Assembly: GCF_900100945.1 (NCBI RefSeq)
Contig: NZ_FNCG01000004.1
Span: 1-64,000, forward strand
From: Mucilaginibacter gossypii
GTDB lineage: Bacteria; Bacteroidota; Bacteroidia; Sphingobacteriales; Sphingobacteriaceae
Reading direction: 5' to 3'
Length of the DNA: 64,000 nucleotides
Below the pieces are notes generated by a model. The model was not told where the DNA came from and did no database searches. It worked only from the letters and a program-made list of their open reading frames with translations. Shown here piece after piece: positions 51,560 through 62,300 of the stretch; position 1 is the first letter of the stretch; each line of letters opens with the position of its first letter. The position numbers were made by a program, and so were the translations under genes.

Positions 51560-53779
51560 ATGTATTTAAAAAACCACTTTTCCATCGCAATTCTTTCAGT
51601 TCTTACATTTTTTTTGTCGCCGTTCAACACCGCTAAAGCCAATGACGGCCCTAATATCTCTGAAGCTCAGGCTTTAATAAATCGGGTAACCCATGGCAGA
51701 GCGAGTGAATTTCATTTACAGCCTATAACAGCTACTGTTGATACTTTTTACCTCGCTAATGAGGATAACAAAATAGCTATTAAAGCAAGCAGCACCATTG
51801 CCATGGCTAAAGGGTTTAACTACTATCTGAAAAACATTTGCCATGTTTCCGTAACATGGTATGCTGCAGATTCAGTAATAATGCCCGCAGTTCTTCCAAA
51901 AGCGTTCACTCCGGCAGGTGAACGCTGCCGTTTTGATAATCGTTTCTTTTTAAACTATTGCACTTTTGGCTACACCACGGTTTGGTGGAAGTGGAGCGAT
52001 TGGCAGTACTTTATAGACTGGATGGCTATGAACGGGATTAACATGCCGTTGGCTATAACCGGGCAGGAATACATCTGGCAACGCGTTTGGCATAAATTTG
52101 GAATGACGGATGAACAATCGCGCGCATTTTTTACCGGCCCCGTGCATTTACCCTGGCAGCGTATGGGTAACCTTGACCGCTGGCAGGGGCCACTGCCACA
52201 AAGCTTTATAGACGGGCAGTTCGAGCTTCAGAAAAAAATACTGACACGCGAGAGGGCCTTAGGAATGCACCCCATTTTGCCGGCTTTTGCAGGGCATGTG
52301 CCAAAAGACCTGAAAAAGAAATATCCTAATATTAAACTCACTGATCTGGGCTCTTATGATACAGGCGCAGAAAATGACGCTTATTTTCTTGACCCGATGG
52401 ATCCGCTTTTTGTTAAGATACAAAAGGAATACTTGAGTGAACAGCAAAAACTTTTGGGTACAGACCATTATTACGGGGCAGATCCTTTTAATGAGATGGA
52501 CCCACCAAGCTGGGAGCCATCATACCTGGCAAAAACAGCGGCAACCATTTACAGCGGTATGAAAAGCATAGACCCTAAAGCTGTTTGGATACAGATGGGC
52601 TGGACATTTTATTACGACCGTAAACACTGGACCAACCCAAGATTAGAAGCCATGATAAAGGCTGTTCCGCAAAATCATATGATGATACTGGACTATTTTT
52701 GCGAGCAAACCGAAGTATGGCGCATGACGGACGGTTTTTTTAATGCACCATACATCTGGTGTTACCTCGGAAACTTTGGGGGCAATACACAGTTAGCCGC
52801 TCCGGTTTTAAAAACTGCAAAACTTTTAAGTGCAACAGAGGATGACCCAAACCACCGGCAAATGACAGGCATTGGCTCAACGCTTGAGGGTTTTGGCGTA
52901 AATGAATTTATGTTCGAGTGGCTATTTGATTACGCCTGGAATACCGATGCCAAAGACCCGGCCGATTGGATAAAAAAATATGCTGAAAGCCGCTGCGGGC
53001 ATAATGATCCGGTTATTGCAGCTACCTGGACAAAGCTGCTCCCGGTAATTTATAATTCTGATGTTTCGGGTGTAGGGCTTGGTAATATCATACAATCAAA
53101 ACCGATGTTAAAAGGGAACGGAGGGTTTACCTGGCTCGGAAAATACAATTACCAGGCATTGGCTAATATTTTTCCGCAATTCCTGCTTGCCGATTCAGCA
53201 TCAAAGGCCAATCCTAACTATACACGAGACCTGGCTATGCTGGAGAAGCAGGTGCTGGTAAACCTCGCTGTGTCGTTAAGGGATTCCGTTGGCAGGGCAT
53301 ACCATTCAAAAAATCAGCAATTGTTTAATAAATACACCGGCTTGTTTCTTGATTTGTGCGACGATGTGGACCGTATAACAGCTACTCAGCACGAATTGCT
53401 ATTAGGTGCATGGATAAAAGAAGCCCGTGATTTTGGCTCGACGCCGGAAGAAAAAAACTATTACGAAAAAAACGCCCGCCTACTGATAACCACCTGGGGA
53501 GGAGAAGGCAACGTTACAACCGATTATGCAGCAAAAGATTGGTCGGGAATGATCAGCACTTACTATAAAGGCCGCTGGATTTTGTTTTTTAATGAACTAC
53601 GTAAAACCATTGATACCGGCAAAGAACCAGACATGGACGCCTTTGATAAGCAACGCGCCGCTTTTGACTGGAAATGGGTAAACACCAACCAAAGCCAGCA
53701 ACCTTTTAAATGGAATACAACCGGAGATACTTATTCGGTAGCGCTGGGTATTTATAAAAAATGGGCACCTTATTTGTAA
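51560..53779 (+). CDS. Alpha-N-acetylglucosaminidase (GH89, NAGLU-like)
   Basis: This 739-residue secreted glycoside hydrolase removes terminal alpha-linked N-acetylglucosamine. A signal peptide ('HFSIAILSVLTFFLSPFNTA' then 'KA') precedes the NAGLU N-terminal domain, the TIM barrel and the C-terminal helical domain. The predicted acid/base is E312 in 'DPFNEMDPPSW' and the nucleophile is E443 in 'GSTLEGFGVNEFMFEW', matching the human enzyme's FNEM and PEG motifs. Other conserved stretches are 'YCTFGYTTVWWKWSDWQYFI' with 'DWMAMNGINMPLA', and 'LPAFAGHVPKDLKKKYP'. It is divergent from susC/susD, so a shared role in GlcNAc-capped glycans is possible. The start at 51560 gives the signal peptide. 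Confidence 0.94.
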   Translation: MYLKNHFSIAILSVLTFFLSPFNTAKANDGPNISEAQALINRVTHGRASEFHLQPITATVDTFYLANEDNKIAIKASSTIAMAKGFNYYLKNICHVSVTWYAADSVIMPAVLPKAFTPAGERCRFDNRFFLNYCTFGYTTVWWKWSDWQYFIDWMAMNGINMPLAITGQEYIWQRVWHKFGMTDEQSRAFFTGPVHLPWQRMGNLDRWQGPLPQSFIDGQFELQKKILTRERALGMHPILPAFAGHVPKDLKKKYPNIKLTDLGSYDTGAENDAYFLDPMDPLFVKIQKEYLSEQQKLLGTDHYYGADPFNEMDPPSWEPSYLAKTAATIYSGMKSIDPKAVWIQMGWTFYYDRKHWTNPRLEAMIKAVPQNHMMILDYFCEQTEVWRMTDGFFNAPYIWCYLGNFGGNTQLAAPVLKTAKLLSATEDDPNHRQMTGIGSTLEGFGVNEFMFEWLFDYAWNTDAKDPADWIKKYAESRCGHNDPVIAATWTKLLPVIYNSDVSGVGLGNIIQSKPMLKGNGGFTWLGKYNYQALANIFPQFLLADSASKANPNYTRDLAMLEKQVLVNLAVSLRDSVGRAYHSKNQQLFNKYTGLFLDLCDDVDRITATQHELLLGAWIKEARDFGSTPEEKNYYEKNARLLITTWGGEGNVTTDYAAKDWSGMISTYYKGRWILFFNELRKTIDTGKEPDMDAFDKQRAAFDWKWVNTNQSQQPFKWNTTGDTYSVALGIYKKWAPYL

Positions 53780-54188
53780 TGAAATATAAGTTTAAAACTA
53801 TAGTTCAATTAGATAAAAGTAAAGTTTAAAATAAGCAAGGCCCGGCAGAGATGACGGGTTTTGTTATTTAAATGGAGTTTGCGTTTTGTTTTAAAAAAAG
53901 TACCCCAAACTGGCGCGAGTGATGCTTCCGCTGGCCAAATGTGGAAAATGATAACACGGATGGTTGGGTATAAACTTGTCAGTGTTCAATTTTTTAAAAA
54001 GCAGCTGTTCAACTTTTGGAAATGCTATTTTGTAATAGCTTGATTATCAAAGATGACTTGTTCAAAACACGGTTTGATGTATTTTAAACCAAATGTAAGT
54101 TGTTGATTATTAGCGCTATTTTTTTGGCGAAAAATACCAGGTGTTCACACTTTTAAAAATTGAACACCTGTGAAATGAGTAATCATCC
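53780..54188. other. Gap with hairpins, no supported gene
   Basis: A 60-codon open frame (53861-54043) has no recognisable features, so I do not call it. The words gtgttcaattttttaaaa (53982-53999) and its inverted relative at about 54150-54167 recur. The hairpin at 54138-54170 is the likely terminator of the receiver gene. A ggcccgg/ccgggc-like pattern is not clear enough to call a terminator for the GH89 gene. Confidence 0.5.
54138..54170 (-). terminator. Terminator for the CheY-like gene
   Basis: The stem caggtgttca (54138-54147) pairs with tgaacacctg (54161-54170) around a 13-base loop. On the minus strand it is followed by tatttttc. It lies 18 bp after the stop of the receiver gene. Confidence 0.75.
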
Positions 54189-54587
54189 TTATGTTTTCGA
54201 ACGCTCAACACAGGCCGCTAATACCAGATCAAGCACCGGCCGTGAAACCGGTTTGCTAAAAAAGCCGGTAACATAGCTATAGCTAAGCGCGCGCTCACGG
54301 TCTGTTGGATCGATGGATGAGGAAAATACATAGAGTAGTGGTTTAACCGGCAATGCAGGGTACAGGTCCCTAAAGCCTTCAAGGAAATCCCAGCCGTCAA
54401 ACCTGGGCATCCTGATATCCAGAAAAATAACATCCGGGCAATCCGCCGGGTTATCTGTCAATGATTTTAACGCATCTTCACCGTCGTAACTATGTGACAC
54501 GGGTTTAAAACCTTCAATTCCTGCAATAAGCTTATCCAGTATAATATGGTCAAGTTTACTGTCATCAATAAAGAGTAATCGGAACAT
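54189..54587 (-). CDS. Stand-alone CheY-like response regulator receiver
   Basis: This 132-residue single-domain receiver has acidic residues D8-D9 ('LLFIDDSKLDH'), phospho-acceptor D57 in 'PDVIFLDIRMPRFDGWDFLE', Ser in 'VFSSSIDPTDRERAL' and a conserved Lys in 'GFFSKPVSRPVLDLVL'. No output domain is attached. Such receivers in Bacteroidota often serve phosphorelays or hybrid kinases encoded elsewhere. No histidine kinase gene is next to it. It stands alone between the GH89 and GH16-like genes, with a terminator after it. Confidence 0.93.
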   Translation of the reverse strand: MFRLLFIDDSKLDHIILDKLIAGIEGFKPVSHSYDGEDALKSLTDNPADCPDVIFLDIRMPRFDGWDFLEGFRDLYPALPVKPLLYVFSSSIDPTDRERALSYSYVTGFFSKPVSRPVLDLVLAACVERSKT

Positions 54588-54853
54588 AATTGGTAATTAT
54601 GATATTGTTGCATAAGTTAAGATATATTATCCGCTTTTAAAAAAAATGGATAGTATTACTACGCTCAACCTGCAATTGGGAAAAGTTATTGTAGTATTGA
54701 TTAATTTATTTAATAAATTATGTGTGTTTCTATTTTTGAAAGTAATAGCTAAAAGGGCACGTATTTCGCTTTTGCGCACACATACCCTTTTTAGTTTTAA
54801 TGAACCAGGAATATCACCGGTATCGGAGAAGCAAGCTTATAATTTGGTTAAAG

Positions 54854-55678
54854 CTATAACGTAGCGCTTTTTTCAACAATTACATTCCTTGCGCGCATGT
54901 AAGTGGTACCGGTAGGACCGGGTGATCCTGACGACCCTTCCATTTGGTAATCAATAATAATATTCAGGTTTTTACCAACAAAGTTAGCGCCCGTTTGGGT
55001 GCTTTTTAAAACACCATCTATCCAGTATTCAATGGACACGTCGGTCGCATTGGTCTTGGTCATATAAACCGAATAAGTGTGCCAGTTTCCGGGGCTGGAA
55101 ATAGTTGTACCCACACTCGACCAGCCTCCGCTTGCATTTTTGTAGGTGTTTGTCCAGCAGGTTGCACTTCCTTTAAATTCCATAAAATCGCTTTCGGGGG
55201 GCCATGAGTCAGCTCCTGTAACCCAAAAGGCAGGCCATGTGCCAGTTTGTGATTCGCACTGAAATTCACCTTTAAAATGCCACTTAGGCCAGGAGTCGGT
55301 TACTACAGGTACGGTCTTGGCATAAACTGTCCCGGAATAATAATGGATCGGTAAATATGGATCTTTATTGCTGTTGCCAACGCTGCCGCTGGGCGCACTG
55401 GTTAGTGTAAGCACACCTCCGGAAACTGATATATTTTGAGAGCGCATACGGGCAGACCCATTATGATCAGATCCCCAGGGATACAGGTCATTCCAATAAG
55501 TGCTGTACGAGCTAAAGGAGGTGGAAGGAACAACATTTACCCATGATACCGTATTAGTTGCAAGATGACTGGCTGAAGTATTTGCGGCGGAGTTGACGGT
55601 GGCTGCATTATCTTTTCTACATGCAAAAAACGATGTAATCACAATAAATGCAATTAAAACAAAAGTTAAATTTTTCAT
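54854..55678 (-). CDS. GH16-like glycoside hydrolase lipoprotein
   Basis: The 274-residue lipoprotein has lipobox 'ITSFFAC' (C20), an N-terminal Ser/Thr/Asn-rich linker, and a concanavalin-like jelly-roll. The GH16 active-site pattern E-x-D-x-x-E is present as E162-SD-FM-E167 ('PPESDFMEFKG'), with E162 the expected nucleophile and E167 the acid/base. Flanking motifs include 'TGTWPAFWVTGADSWPPESD' and 'GNWHTYSVYMTKTNATDVSI', then 'EYWIDGV', which match the family. Members cut beta-1,3- or beta-1,4-glucans and galactans; the substrate here is not clear. It lies 254 bp downstream of GH32 on the same strand but a strong terminator separates them. Confidence 0.85.
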   Translation of the reverse strand: MKNLTFVLIAFIVITSFFACRKDNAATVNSAANTSASHLATNTVSWVNVVPSTSFSSYSTYWNDLYPWGSDHNGSARMRSQNISVSGGVLTLTSAPSGSVGNSNKDPYLPIHYYSGTVYAKTVPVVTDSWPKWHFKGEFQCESQTGTWPAFWVTGADSWPPESDFMEFKGSATCWTNTYKNASGGWSSVGTTISSPGNWHTYSVYMTKTNATDVSIEYWIDGVLKSTQTGANFVGKNLNIIIDYQMEGSSGSPGPTGTTYMRARNVIVEKSATL

Positions 55679-55880
55679 AATAAAGATTTTTTAGGTTAAT
55701 AGGTGTGCTTCTCCCGATAGTTAATGAGAGTACTGGTTAATTGGTGAAACAAATTAACATACTTAAAATTCCATGGATAGGGGGCAAAACTGGAATTTAT
55801 GGGGGTTATTATATATTAATATTATAATATAACGATACGATAAAGCGATTGGAGAAAGTGCCCCGAAATGCCCGGAAATG

Positions 55881-55913
55881 AAAAAGGTTGTTTTCGGGAT
55901 GAAAACAACCTTT
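55881..55913 (-). terminator. Terminator of the fructan locus after GH32
   Basis: A perfect 13-bp stem, aaaggttgttttc (55883-55895) with gaaaacaaccttt (55901-55913), has a five-base loop. On the minus strand the stem is followed by a T-run. It lies about 20 bp past the GH32 stop. Confidence 0.9.
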
Positions 55914-55932
55914 CAGAGCTTACTGTCGCCGG

Positions 55933-57462
55933 TTATTTCCAGATAGATTTCAATCCGGAAATGCTGATATTATTAATGGCTAATTTTCCGGTGGTTTTAA
56001 CTGCAAGGTTGTTGAAATCTTCGGTTGGGAAATAGATTGCAGTCATGGTGGTTAAACCTCCGTCGGCAAATAACTCTACCGATGATTTGTCGACTACCAA
56101 AATGACGTCGGAATTTTTAGCTGTGCTTAGTCGCGGAGCCGTAAAACAGCCCGAAAAATTCTTTTGGAAATCCATTTTTCCGGCTTTGGTACGATCTATA
56201 TAGTATTCATCTTTTGCAGGGTCATAACCAATAAGCAGTTCTTCACCTTTAGGGTTTGACAGCCCGATGCTATAATCTTTTAAGGTAGCAAAACTCATTT
56301 TTAAGACATACCGGCTTTTGAGCTTATTAATTTTTGAAGTAAGATCAAGAGACCGGTTAACCAAGGGTTGCTTTAACACAATTGTTTTTTCTTCAATATT
56401 TTTTAGCTCAGTCACCGGCTTGGATATCAGTAAAATTTGGCCTTTGCTTTGTTTCAGGCTAAGCTCACGTGGAATGGTTGCAGCATTGCGCCAGGCCTTT
56501 GTAGGTACCTGGTTGGCATATTGCCAGTTGCTCATCCACCCTAAAAATATTTTACGGCTGCCGGTATTGCTCCAGGTAATGCCTGCATATTCGTCGGGAC
56601 CGTAGTCAAGCCACCTGGTATTTGAATCAAGTGGACTAAATTTGTTCCCGTCAAAATTTCCTACAAAATATTGCGTTGCCGAACCGCCGTTAGGCCCGCC
56701 GGGGTTAAGGTTTACGATCAGGATCCAGTAGGTTTTTCCGTTCATTTTTAGCGGGAACAGATCGGGGCATTCCCATACGCCACCGTGCGCACCTGCTTTG
56801 ATACCGAATTCGCTTTCTTTTTTCCAGTTTTTCAGGTCAGGGGCCGAATAGAAGGAGATATGATCTTGTGTTGCAAGGGTCATTACCCATTTTTTCTCCG
56901 GGGCATACCACATCACTTTGGGGTCGCGGAAATCCCGGACTCCTGGGTTTTTCAAAACCGGGTTGCCGCTATATTTAGTCCATGTGCCGCCGCCATCCAG
57001 GCTATAGGCAAGGCTTTGGTTTTGAAACTTATCGGTGCCCTCTTTTTCTCCTTTAGGATCATGATGGGTGAATATGGCCACCAGGGGTATTTTGCCATTT
57101 TTACCAAACCCGGTTGTATTATTGGAATCGGCAACAGCGCTACCAGAAAAAATATATCCAAGGCTATCAGGATATAAAGCGATAGGTAACTGTTTCCAAT
57201 GGACCAGGTCCTTACTTTCCGCATGCCCCCAGTGCATTGGTCCCCATACAATGTCTTTAGGATAATACTGGAAAAATAAATGATAAGTATGGTTATAATA
57301 AACCATACCGTTTGGATCATTCATCCAATGTTGGGCCGGTGAAAAGTGTACCTGGGGGCGATGCTCATCGGCATAAGGTTTTGGGGAGGAATCCTGGGCC
57401 TTACAAATACAATTTAAAGCAATAAGGAGAGGCAGTATTAATGTGCCGCATTTTGTTTTCAT
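55933..57462 (-). CDS. GH32 fructan hydrolase (levanase / inulinase / invertase type)
   Basis: This 509-residue secreted enzyme hydrolyses beta-fructofuranosides. A signal peptide ('LILPLLIALNCICKAQ') is followed by the five-bladed propeller. Catalytic residues are D49 in 'HWMNDPNG' (nucleophile), D180 in 'RDFRDPKVMW' (transition-state stabiliser) and E231 in 'WECPDLF' (acid/base). A C-terminal beta-sandwich ends 'DGGLTTMTAIYFP'. Size and domain layout fit exo-acting levanase/inulinase or invertase. It is the last gene of a locus with MFS porter, PfkB kinase, SusC and SusD, which points to fructan or sucrose use. A 120-bp gap separates it from susD upstream. Confidence 0.95.
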   Translation of the reverse strand: MKTKCGTLILPLLIALNCICKAQDSSPKPYADEHRPQVHFSPAQHWMNDPNGMVYYNHTYHLFFQYYPKDIVWGPMHWGHAESKDLVHWKQLPIALYPDSLGYIFSGSAVADSNNTTGFGKNGKIPLVAIFTHHDPKGEKEGTDKFQNQSLAYSLDGGGTWTKYSGNPVLKNPGVRDFRDPKVMWYAPEKKWVMTLATQDHISFYSAPDLKNWKKESEFGIKAGAHGGVWECPDLFPLKMNGKTYWILIVNLNPGGPNGGSATQYFVGNFDGNKFSPLDSNTRWLDYGPDEYAGITWSNTGSRKIFLGWMSNWQYANQVPTKAWRNAATIPRELSLKQSKGQILLISKPVTELKNIEEKTIVLKQPLVNRSLDLTSKINKLKSRYVLKMSFATLKDYSIGLSNPKGEELLIGYDPAKDEYYIDRTKAGKMDFQKNFSGCFTAPRLSTAKNSDVILVVDKSSVELFADGGLTTMTAIYFPTEDFNNLAVKTTGKLAINNISISGLKSIWK

Positions 57463-57582
57463 AATTTAAGCTTTTAATAGGTTATACATTTGGCAGGGTA
57501 TGCAAAAACTTATGGTATTTGGTATAAAAAAGGGAATCCCGGCCTGAGTTATCAGGCCAGGGTTCCGTTGTTTAATTATAGT

Positions 57583-59289
57583 TTAATAGCCAGGGTTTTG
57601 TTTATATAAACCGTTGGTGAACGTAATCTCCGATTGCGGAATCGGAAGGTATTCATCTCTTCCGGCAGTAAATTTAGCCGTTGCTAAAAATGGTCTCCTA
57701 ACTTTTTCCACGTTAATGTAGTCGTTTAAAGTTGTTTCTGCAATTCCCCATCTAACTAAGTCAAAGAAACGTGCCCCTTCGGTAGCAAATTCCAATCGCC
57801 TTTCCCATTGCAAAGCTTTACGGGCATATTCCTGTGTCCAGTTTACCGGGCTGTATGGTTTTACATTGTAGGATGAAGGGAAAGTTCCATCCAGCTTTTT
57901 AAGCCGCCCCGTACTGGCTGCCGCCCTGTTTCTGATTTGATTAATTAATGGCAGCGCACTTGCCTGTTGCCCTAACTCAATATAAGCTTCGGCCTGCATT
58001 AATAAAACGTCATCATACCTGATGATATCATAGTTTTTTGCCGAGCCCATAAACGGTCCCAGTTTAAAATAAGATGCGCTTGTAGCTAACTGCTGGTTAC
58101 GCATGGTATGAAAGTTGCCATAAACTCCCGGGTCACGCACCCAACTGTTACTAAAAGGTTTGGTGTTATCATATTTATACGGATGCCCGTCTATACCAAC
58201 AGTATGGTCTAACCTGGTATCTACAGTAACTTTTGACAGATCGGCTATGCTGTTATTGAATGTATCAAAGTTAGGTAAACCATTGGCATCAGTTGTATAG
58301 GCATTTACTAAATTCTGACTTGCAGCATGGAACCCGCAGCAGCCGTATTGAGGTGCCCCGTGCGGATAGTTTAAGCCATCTTCAAAATTTAAACGCCCGG
58401 CGGTAGTACCATCATTGATTGTAAATTGTATGGCAAATACCGATTCCGGTCCGTTCTCTGTTTCGGGTAAAAAATTATCAGCAATATCTGCACTTAAGGA
58501 ATATTTACCGGATGCGATAACTGCTTGCGTAAGTGTAACAACCTCCTGTAACCTTGTTTTATTGATATTGATCACATGGTGTTTATCATCCTGCTCATAG
58601 GCCTGGTACAATCTTAATTTGGCTAAATAAGCCTGAGCGTTTAATTTATTGGCCCTGGCCAGATCGGGTTGAGTCGTCGGCAAATTATCAACTGCATATT
58701 GAAAATCAGCGGCAATTTTATTCCATGAATCGTCATTTGATAAAGTATTTGAAACTTTCAGGATGTCGGCAGGAGTCGCGGTTTCATCAAAAATAGGGAT
58801 GTTTTTATATAGCAATTTCATAGTAAAATAGCTATGTGCCCGCAAAAACCTCAATTCGGCCAAACGGATCTTTTTGTTTGGGAATTCAGCATCCGAAAGG
58901 GAGTTAACTGCCCTAATCGCCACATTTGCCCTTGAAATAGATTTAAACAAATTTTTCCAGGTGCGTGACATAAACGAATCCATCGAGGGCGTTACCAGGT
59001 TGTAATGTTCCAAAGCATCAACTTCGCCAACATCTCCTGTGCCGCCGCCACCTTTATAAGCATCATCTGAACGGACGCTGCCATAAGCCCAGTCACTATA
59101 TATTGGCCCTATCATATCGCCATTCCCGATAGCTGCATAAGCTGCGGTTACCAAACCTTCAACGGCAGCCGGTGATTTTAAATCTGAAGGAGATAATACA
59201 CCCTTTGGAGTATAATCTAATGCTTTTTTACAGGAACTAAAAATTATTAGCCCCGATAAAATAGTTGTTACTAATATTTTCGATTTCAT
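57583..59289 (-). CDS. SusD/RagB-family lipoprotein of the fructan locus
   Basis: The 568-residue lipoprotein has lipobox 'IIFSSC' (C20). Family features are 'ALDYTPKGVLSPSDLKSPAA' at the start, 'RLAELRFLRAHSYFTMKLLY' with 'KNIPIFDE', and 'YDIIRYDDVLLMQAEAYIEL' in the middle. The C-terminus has 'ALQWERRLEFATEGARFFDL' with 'VRWGI', and ends 'YLPIPQSEITFTNGLYKQNP'. It should sit on the cell surface over the SusC pore encoded 18 bp upstream and bind fructan pieces, as inferred from the GH32 and kinase neighbours. The organisation parallels known fructan loci in gut Bacteroidota. Confidence 0.94.
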   Translation of the reverse strand: MKSKILVTTILSGLIIFSSCKKALDYTPKGVLSPSDLKSPAAVEGLVTAAYAAIGNGDMIGPIYSDWAYGSVRSDDAYKGGGGTGDVGEVDALEHYNLVTPSMDSFMSRTWKNLFKSISRANVAIRAVNSLSDAEFPNKKIRLAELRFLRAHSYFTMKLLYKNIPIFDETATPADILKVSNTLSNDDSWNKIAADFQYAVDNLPTTQPDLARANKLNAQAYLAKLRLYQAYEQDDKHHVININKTRLQEVVTLTQAVIASGKYSLSADIADNFLPETENGPESVFAIQFTINDGTTAGRLNFEDGLNYPHGAPQYGCCGFHAASQNLVNAYTTDANGLPNFDTFNNSIADLSKVTVDTRLDHTVGIDGHPYKYDNTKPFSNSWVRDPGVYGNFHTMRNQQLATSASYFKLGPFMGSAKNYDIIRYDDVLLMQAEAYIELGQQASALPLINQIRNRAAASTGRLKKLDGTFPSSYNVKPYSPVNWTQEYARKALQWERRLEFATEGARFFDLVRWGIAETTLNDYINVEKVRRPFLATAKFTAGRDEYLPIPQSEITFTNGLYKQNPGY

Positions 59290-59307
59290 ATTGAATGATT
59301 TTTTTCG

Positions 59308-62300
59308 TTAAAATGATGCATTGACGCCAAAGCTGAAGATCCGTGGAATTGGGATAGGGTTGAGGTCAATCCGCTCAGGATCTGGGCTCAGGTACTTGCT
59401 GCTTTTTACAGTAAAGATGTTTTCGGCCATGGCAAACACCCTTAACCTGGTAAATACAGCTTTAGGTAAAATGGTGTATCCAAGTTGAAGGTTCCTTAAT
59501 TTGAAATAAGAGGTGTTTACAATGAAGTAATCGGAAGTACGGCCTTCGTTGTTATTGTCTTTTAACGTTAATGCCGGTACATTGGTGTTGGTATGCTGCG
59601 GCGTCCAGCCATCAAATACGCCGGGGCCAACGTTTTCGCGGCTGTGCATCAAATTGTTAAACAGAGTATATACGTCAAACCCCTTTCGGCCGGCAACACC
59701 TGATCCGAATATAGAGAGGTCGAATTTTTTATAGGTGAGATCAATTCTTGCGCCGTACTCTAAAGTCGGTAAAGTAGTCCCTATCCAGGTTTGATCGTTG
59801 GCATCAATTTTTCCATCGTGATTGATGTCTACATAGCGGATCCTGCCAGGACCTGCGCCGATTTGCGTTGGGGCAGCATCAACTTCGGCCTGTGATTGGA
59901 AAAGTCCATTGGTTTTATAACCAAATATATCAAACTGTGAATGCCCTATGATGGTATTGTCTATATTGCCCGGGTAAGCTGGTCTAACGTTCTCCGGTAA
60001 ATCGGTGATCTTATCCCTGAAATGAGAGAAGTTTAAAGTCACATTGTAATTAAAATCTCCTGACCGTTGACCGTGGTAGGTTAATAAAAACTCCCAGCCT
60101 CTATTGGTTTTTGATGCACCGTTAACGGTTTTAGATTGTCCTTCACCCAGTGCGGACGCAACCGGAGGAGTAATCAGGATGCCGGTGGTTTTCCGGGTAA
60201 AATAATCGAATGAACCCGAGATTTTGCCGTTTAATATAGCAAAGTCCAACCCCGTGTTTAGTTCGTCGGTTGTTTCCCATTTAAGGGCAGGGTTTGCTGC
60301 CTGGGTCTGAACGAAGCCTGATGGCAGCGCTCCTGTATTGGCGCCGGATAATGAATATGCGGTACCAACGTTCATATATTGTTCCCAAAAGCCTGGCGTA
60401 AGTTGGTTTTGGGTAGTGCCGTATCGTGTGTTGTAAAGCAAGTAACGCGACAGGTCGCCAATTTCCTGGTTACCTACCCGGCCTACGCCGGCCCTTAACT
60501 TAAGTTCAGAGAATATACTGCTGTTTTTCAAGAAGTTTTCCTGGTCTATTTTCCAGCCGATTGAGGCGGAAGGGAAAATACCATATTGGTTGTTGGTACC
60601 GAACCTTGATGAACCGTCGCGCCGAACGGTAGCCGACACTAAATATTTGCCGGCGTAATTGTAATCAAAACGACCGAATTGCGAAAATAGGCTATTACCT
60701 ATTGATCTGCCGGTAACTATGGTATTTCCCGTGCCGGCGTCCAACGTAAAATAATCTTCTGTTTGGATTGTATATCCCTGTTTTAAGGTTGTTTGAAAAT
60801 CAGTAAAGGTTTTAATATACTCTGTACCAACTAATATTTTAAAATGATGCTTGCTATTCAAATCATAGCTGTACCTCAAAGTGTTAGAAAGCGTGGTGCT
60901 TAGATAATGGTTCTGATCAAAAAATAAGCTGTTGGTAGTGCGGTTTAATGCACCCTCCGAAAAAGTTGGTGTAATTACCTTGCTCAGGTAGTCTGCATTA
61001 TCGGCACCATAATTTGACCGGAAGTATAAATTCTTAATGGGCTGTACTTCTAAAAATACGTTGCCGAATGTGTTTAACCTGTTGGCGTTATTCCATTTGG
61101 CAAGGTCCTGCATGTGCAGTGGGTTGTTCCTGTCAGAGTAACCAGCCCCTGATTCGCCGGCGTAGGTTACTCCATCTTTTTGATATACCGGGATGGTTGG
61201 TGCCAGCGTAACCGCCAGGAATGGAGTAGTAGCACCACCCAGGTCCGTTGTGGTAAGAGTTTCGTTTGAGTTGGTGATTTTTATATTGACGCCGAAGGTA
61301 ACTTTGCCATCAAAAGGCCGCGTTATGGCATTAATGCTACCGGTGGTACGGCCGTATTTGGTAAAACGCACAAGGCCGGTGTTTTTGATGTTTCCAAAAT
61401 TTATTTGGATAGAAGAGTTTTTGTTGCCTACCGAAGCCGTGAAATCATTATTGTAGACAAAGGCTGTTTTATATAATACGCTTTGCCAGTCGGTATCGCC
61501 GGCGGGAGTGTTGGGGTCGCCTCCTACAAACGGTTTAGGCGTAACGCTGTTTAAAACAGGGTTACTGAAATTATTATTCCAATCAAAGTTATAGATCTCT
61601 CCATAACCCGCGGCGGGGTCCTGTCCGTCGTTAACTGAAGCTTGCCACAAGGCCCTGCCTCTGTCTACCGAGTTCAGCATTTTAAACCGTAACGATTTTT
61701 CGGACTGGATTGAAGTACTGTTATTGAACTGAAACTGTACCTTGCCCTCGGTGTTGCCGCCGTTTTTTGTTGTAACGATGACAACGCCGTTAGATGCGCG
61801 TGAACCATAAATTGATTCGGATGAGGCATCTTTTAATACCTGAACTGATGCAATATTTGAAGGCGACAGGTTTTGAAATACTTCCGGCCTGGTGGTTGGG
61901 ATTCCATCAATAATATACAGCGGGTTATTGTTGCCCAAAGTATTGGCGCCCCTGATCAGGATCCTGCTGGTTGCTCCATTTGCCGAGCCATCTTTTTCAA
62001 TATATAAACCGGCAACACGCCCCTGTAAGGCCTGCATGGTATTTCCCGAACTATTGTTTTTTACCGGTGCCAAATCAACAACCGCAACTGCGCCTGTTAA
62101 ATCCTTCTTTCTTTCAGAAGTGTAACCGGTAACAACTACTTCATTCAGCTTGTTTTCGGCATCTTTAAATATTACATCAAGCGTTTTGGTGTCGGCAGTA
62201 ATAGTTATTACTATTGGTTTGGCGCCTACGTACGAAAACCGCACCGACTGGCCGTTTTTTACATTGATGCTAAACTTTCCGCTGGCATCTGATAGCGTTG

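Noticed and set aside
53861..54043. 60-codon open frame on the plus strand
   Set aside because: No signal peptide, domain or plausible start region, and it lies in an AT-rich gap with repeated tgttcaa words; most likely chance.
54646..54864. 72-codon open frame on the plus strand
   Set aside because: It runs into the end of the GH16-like gene on the other strand and has no recognisable family; composition is AT-rich and low in complexity.
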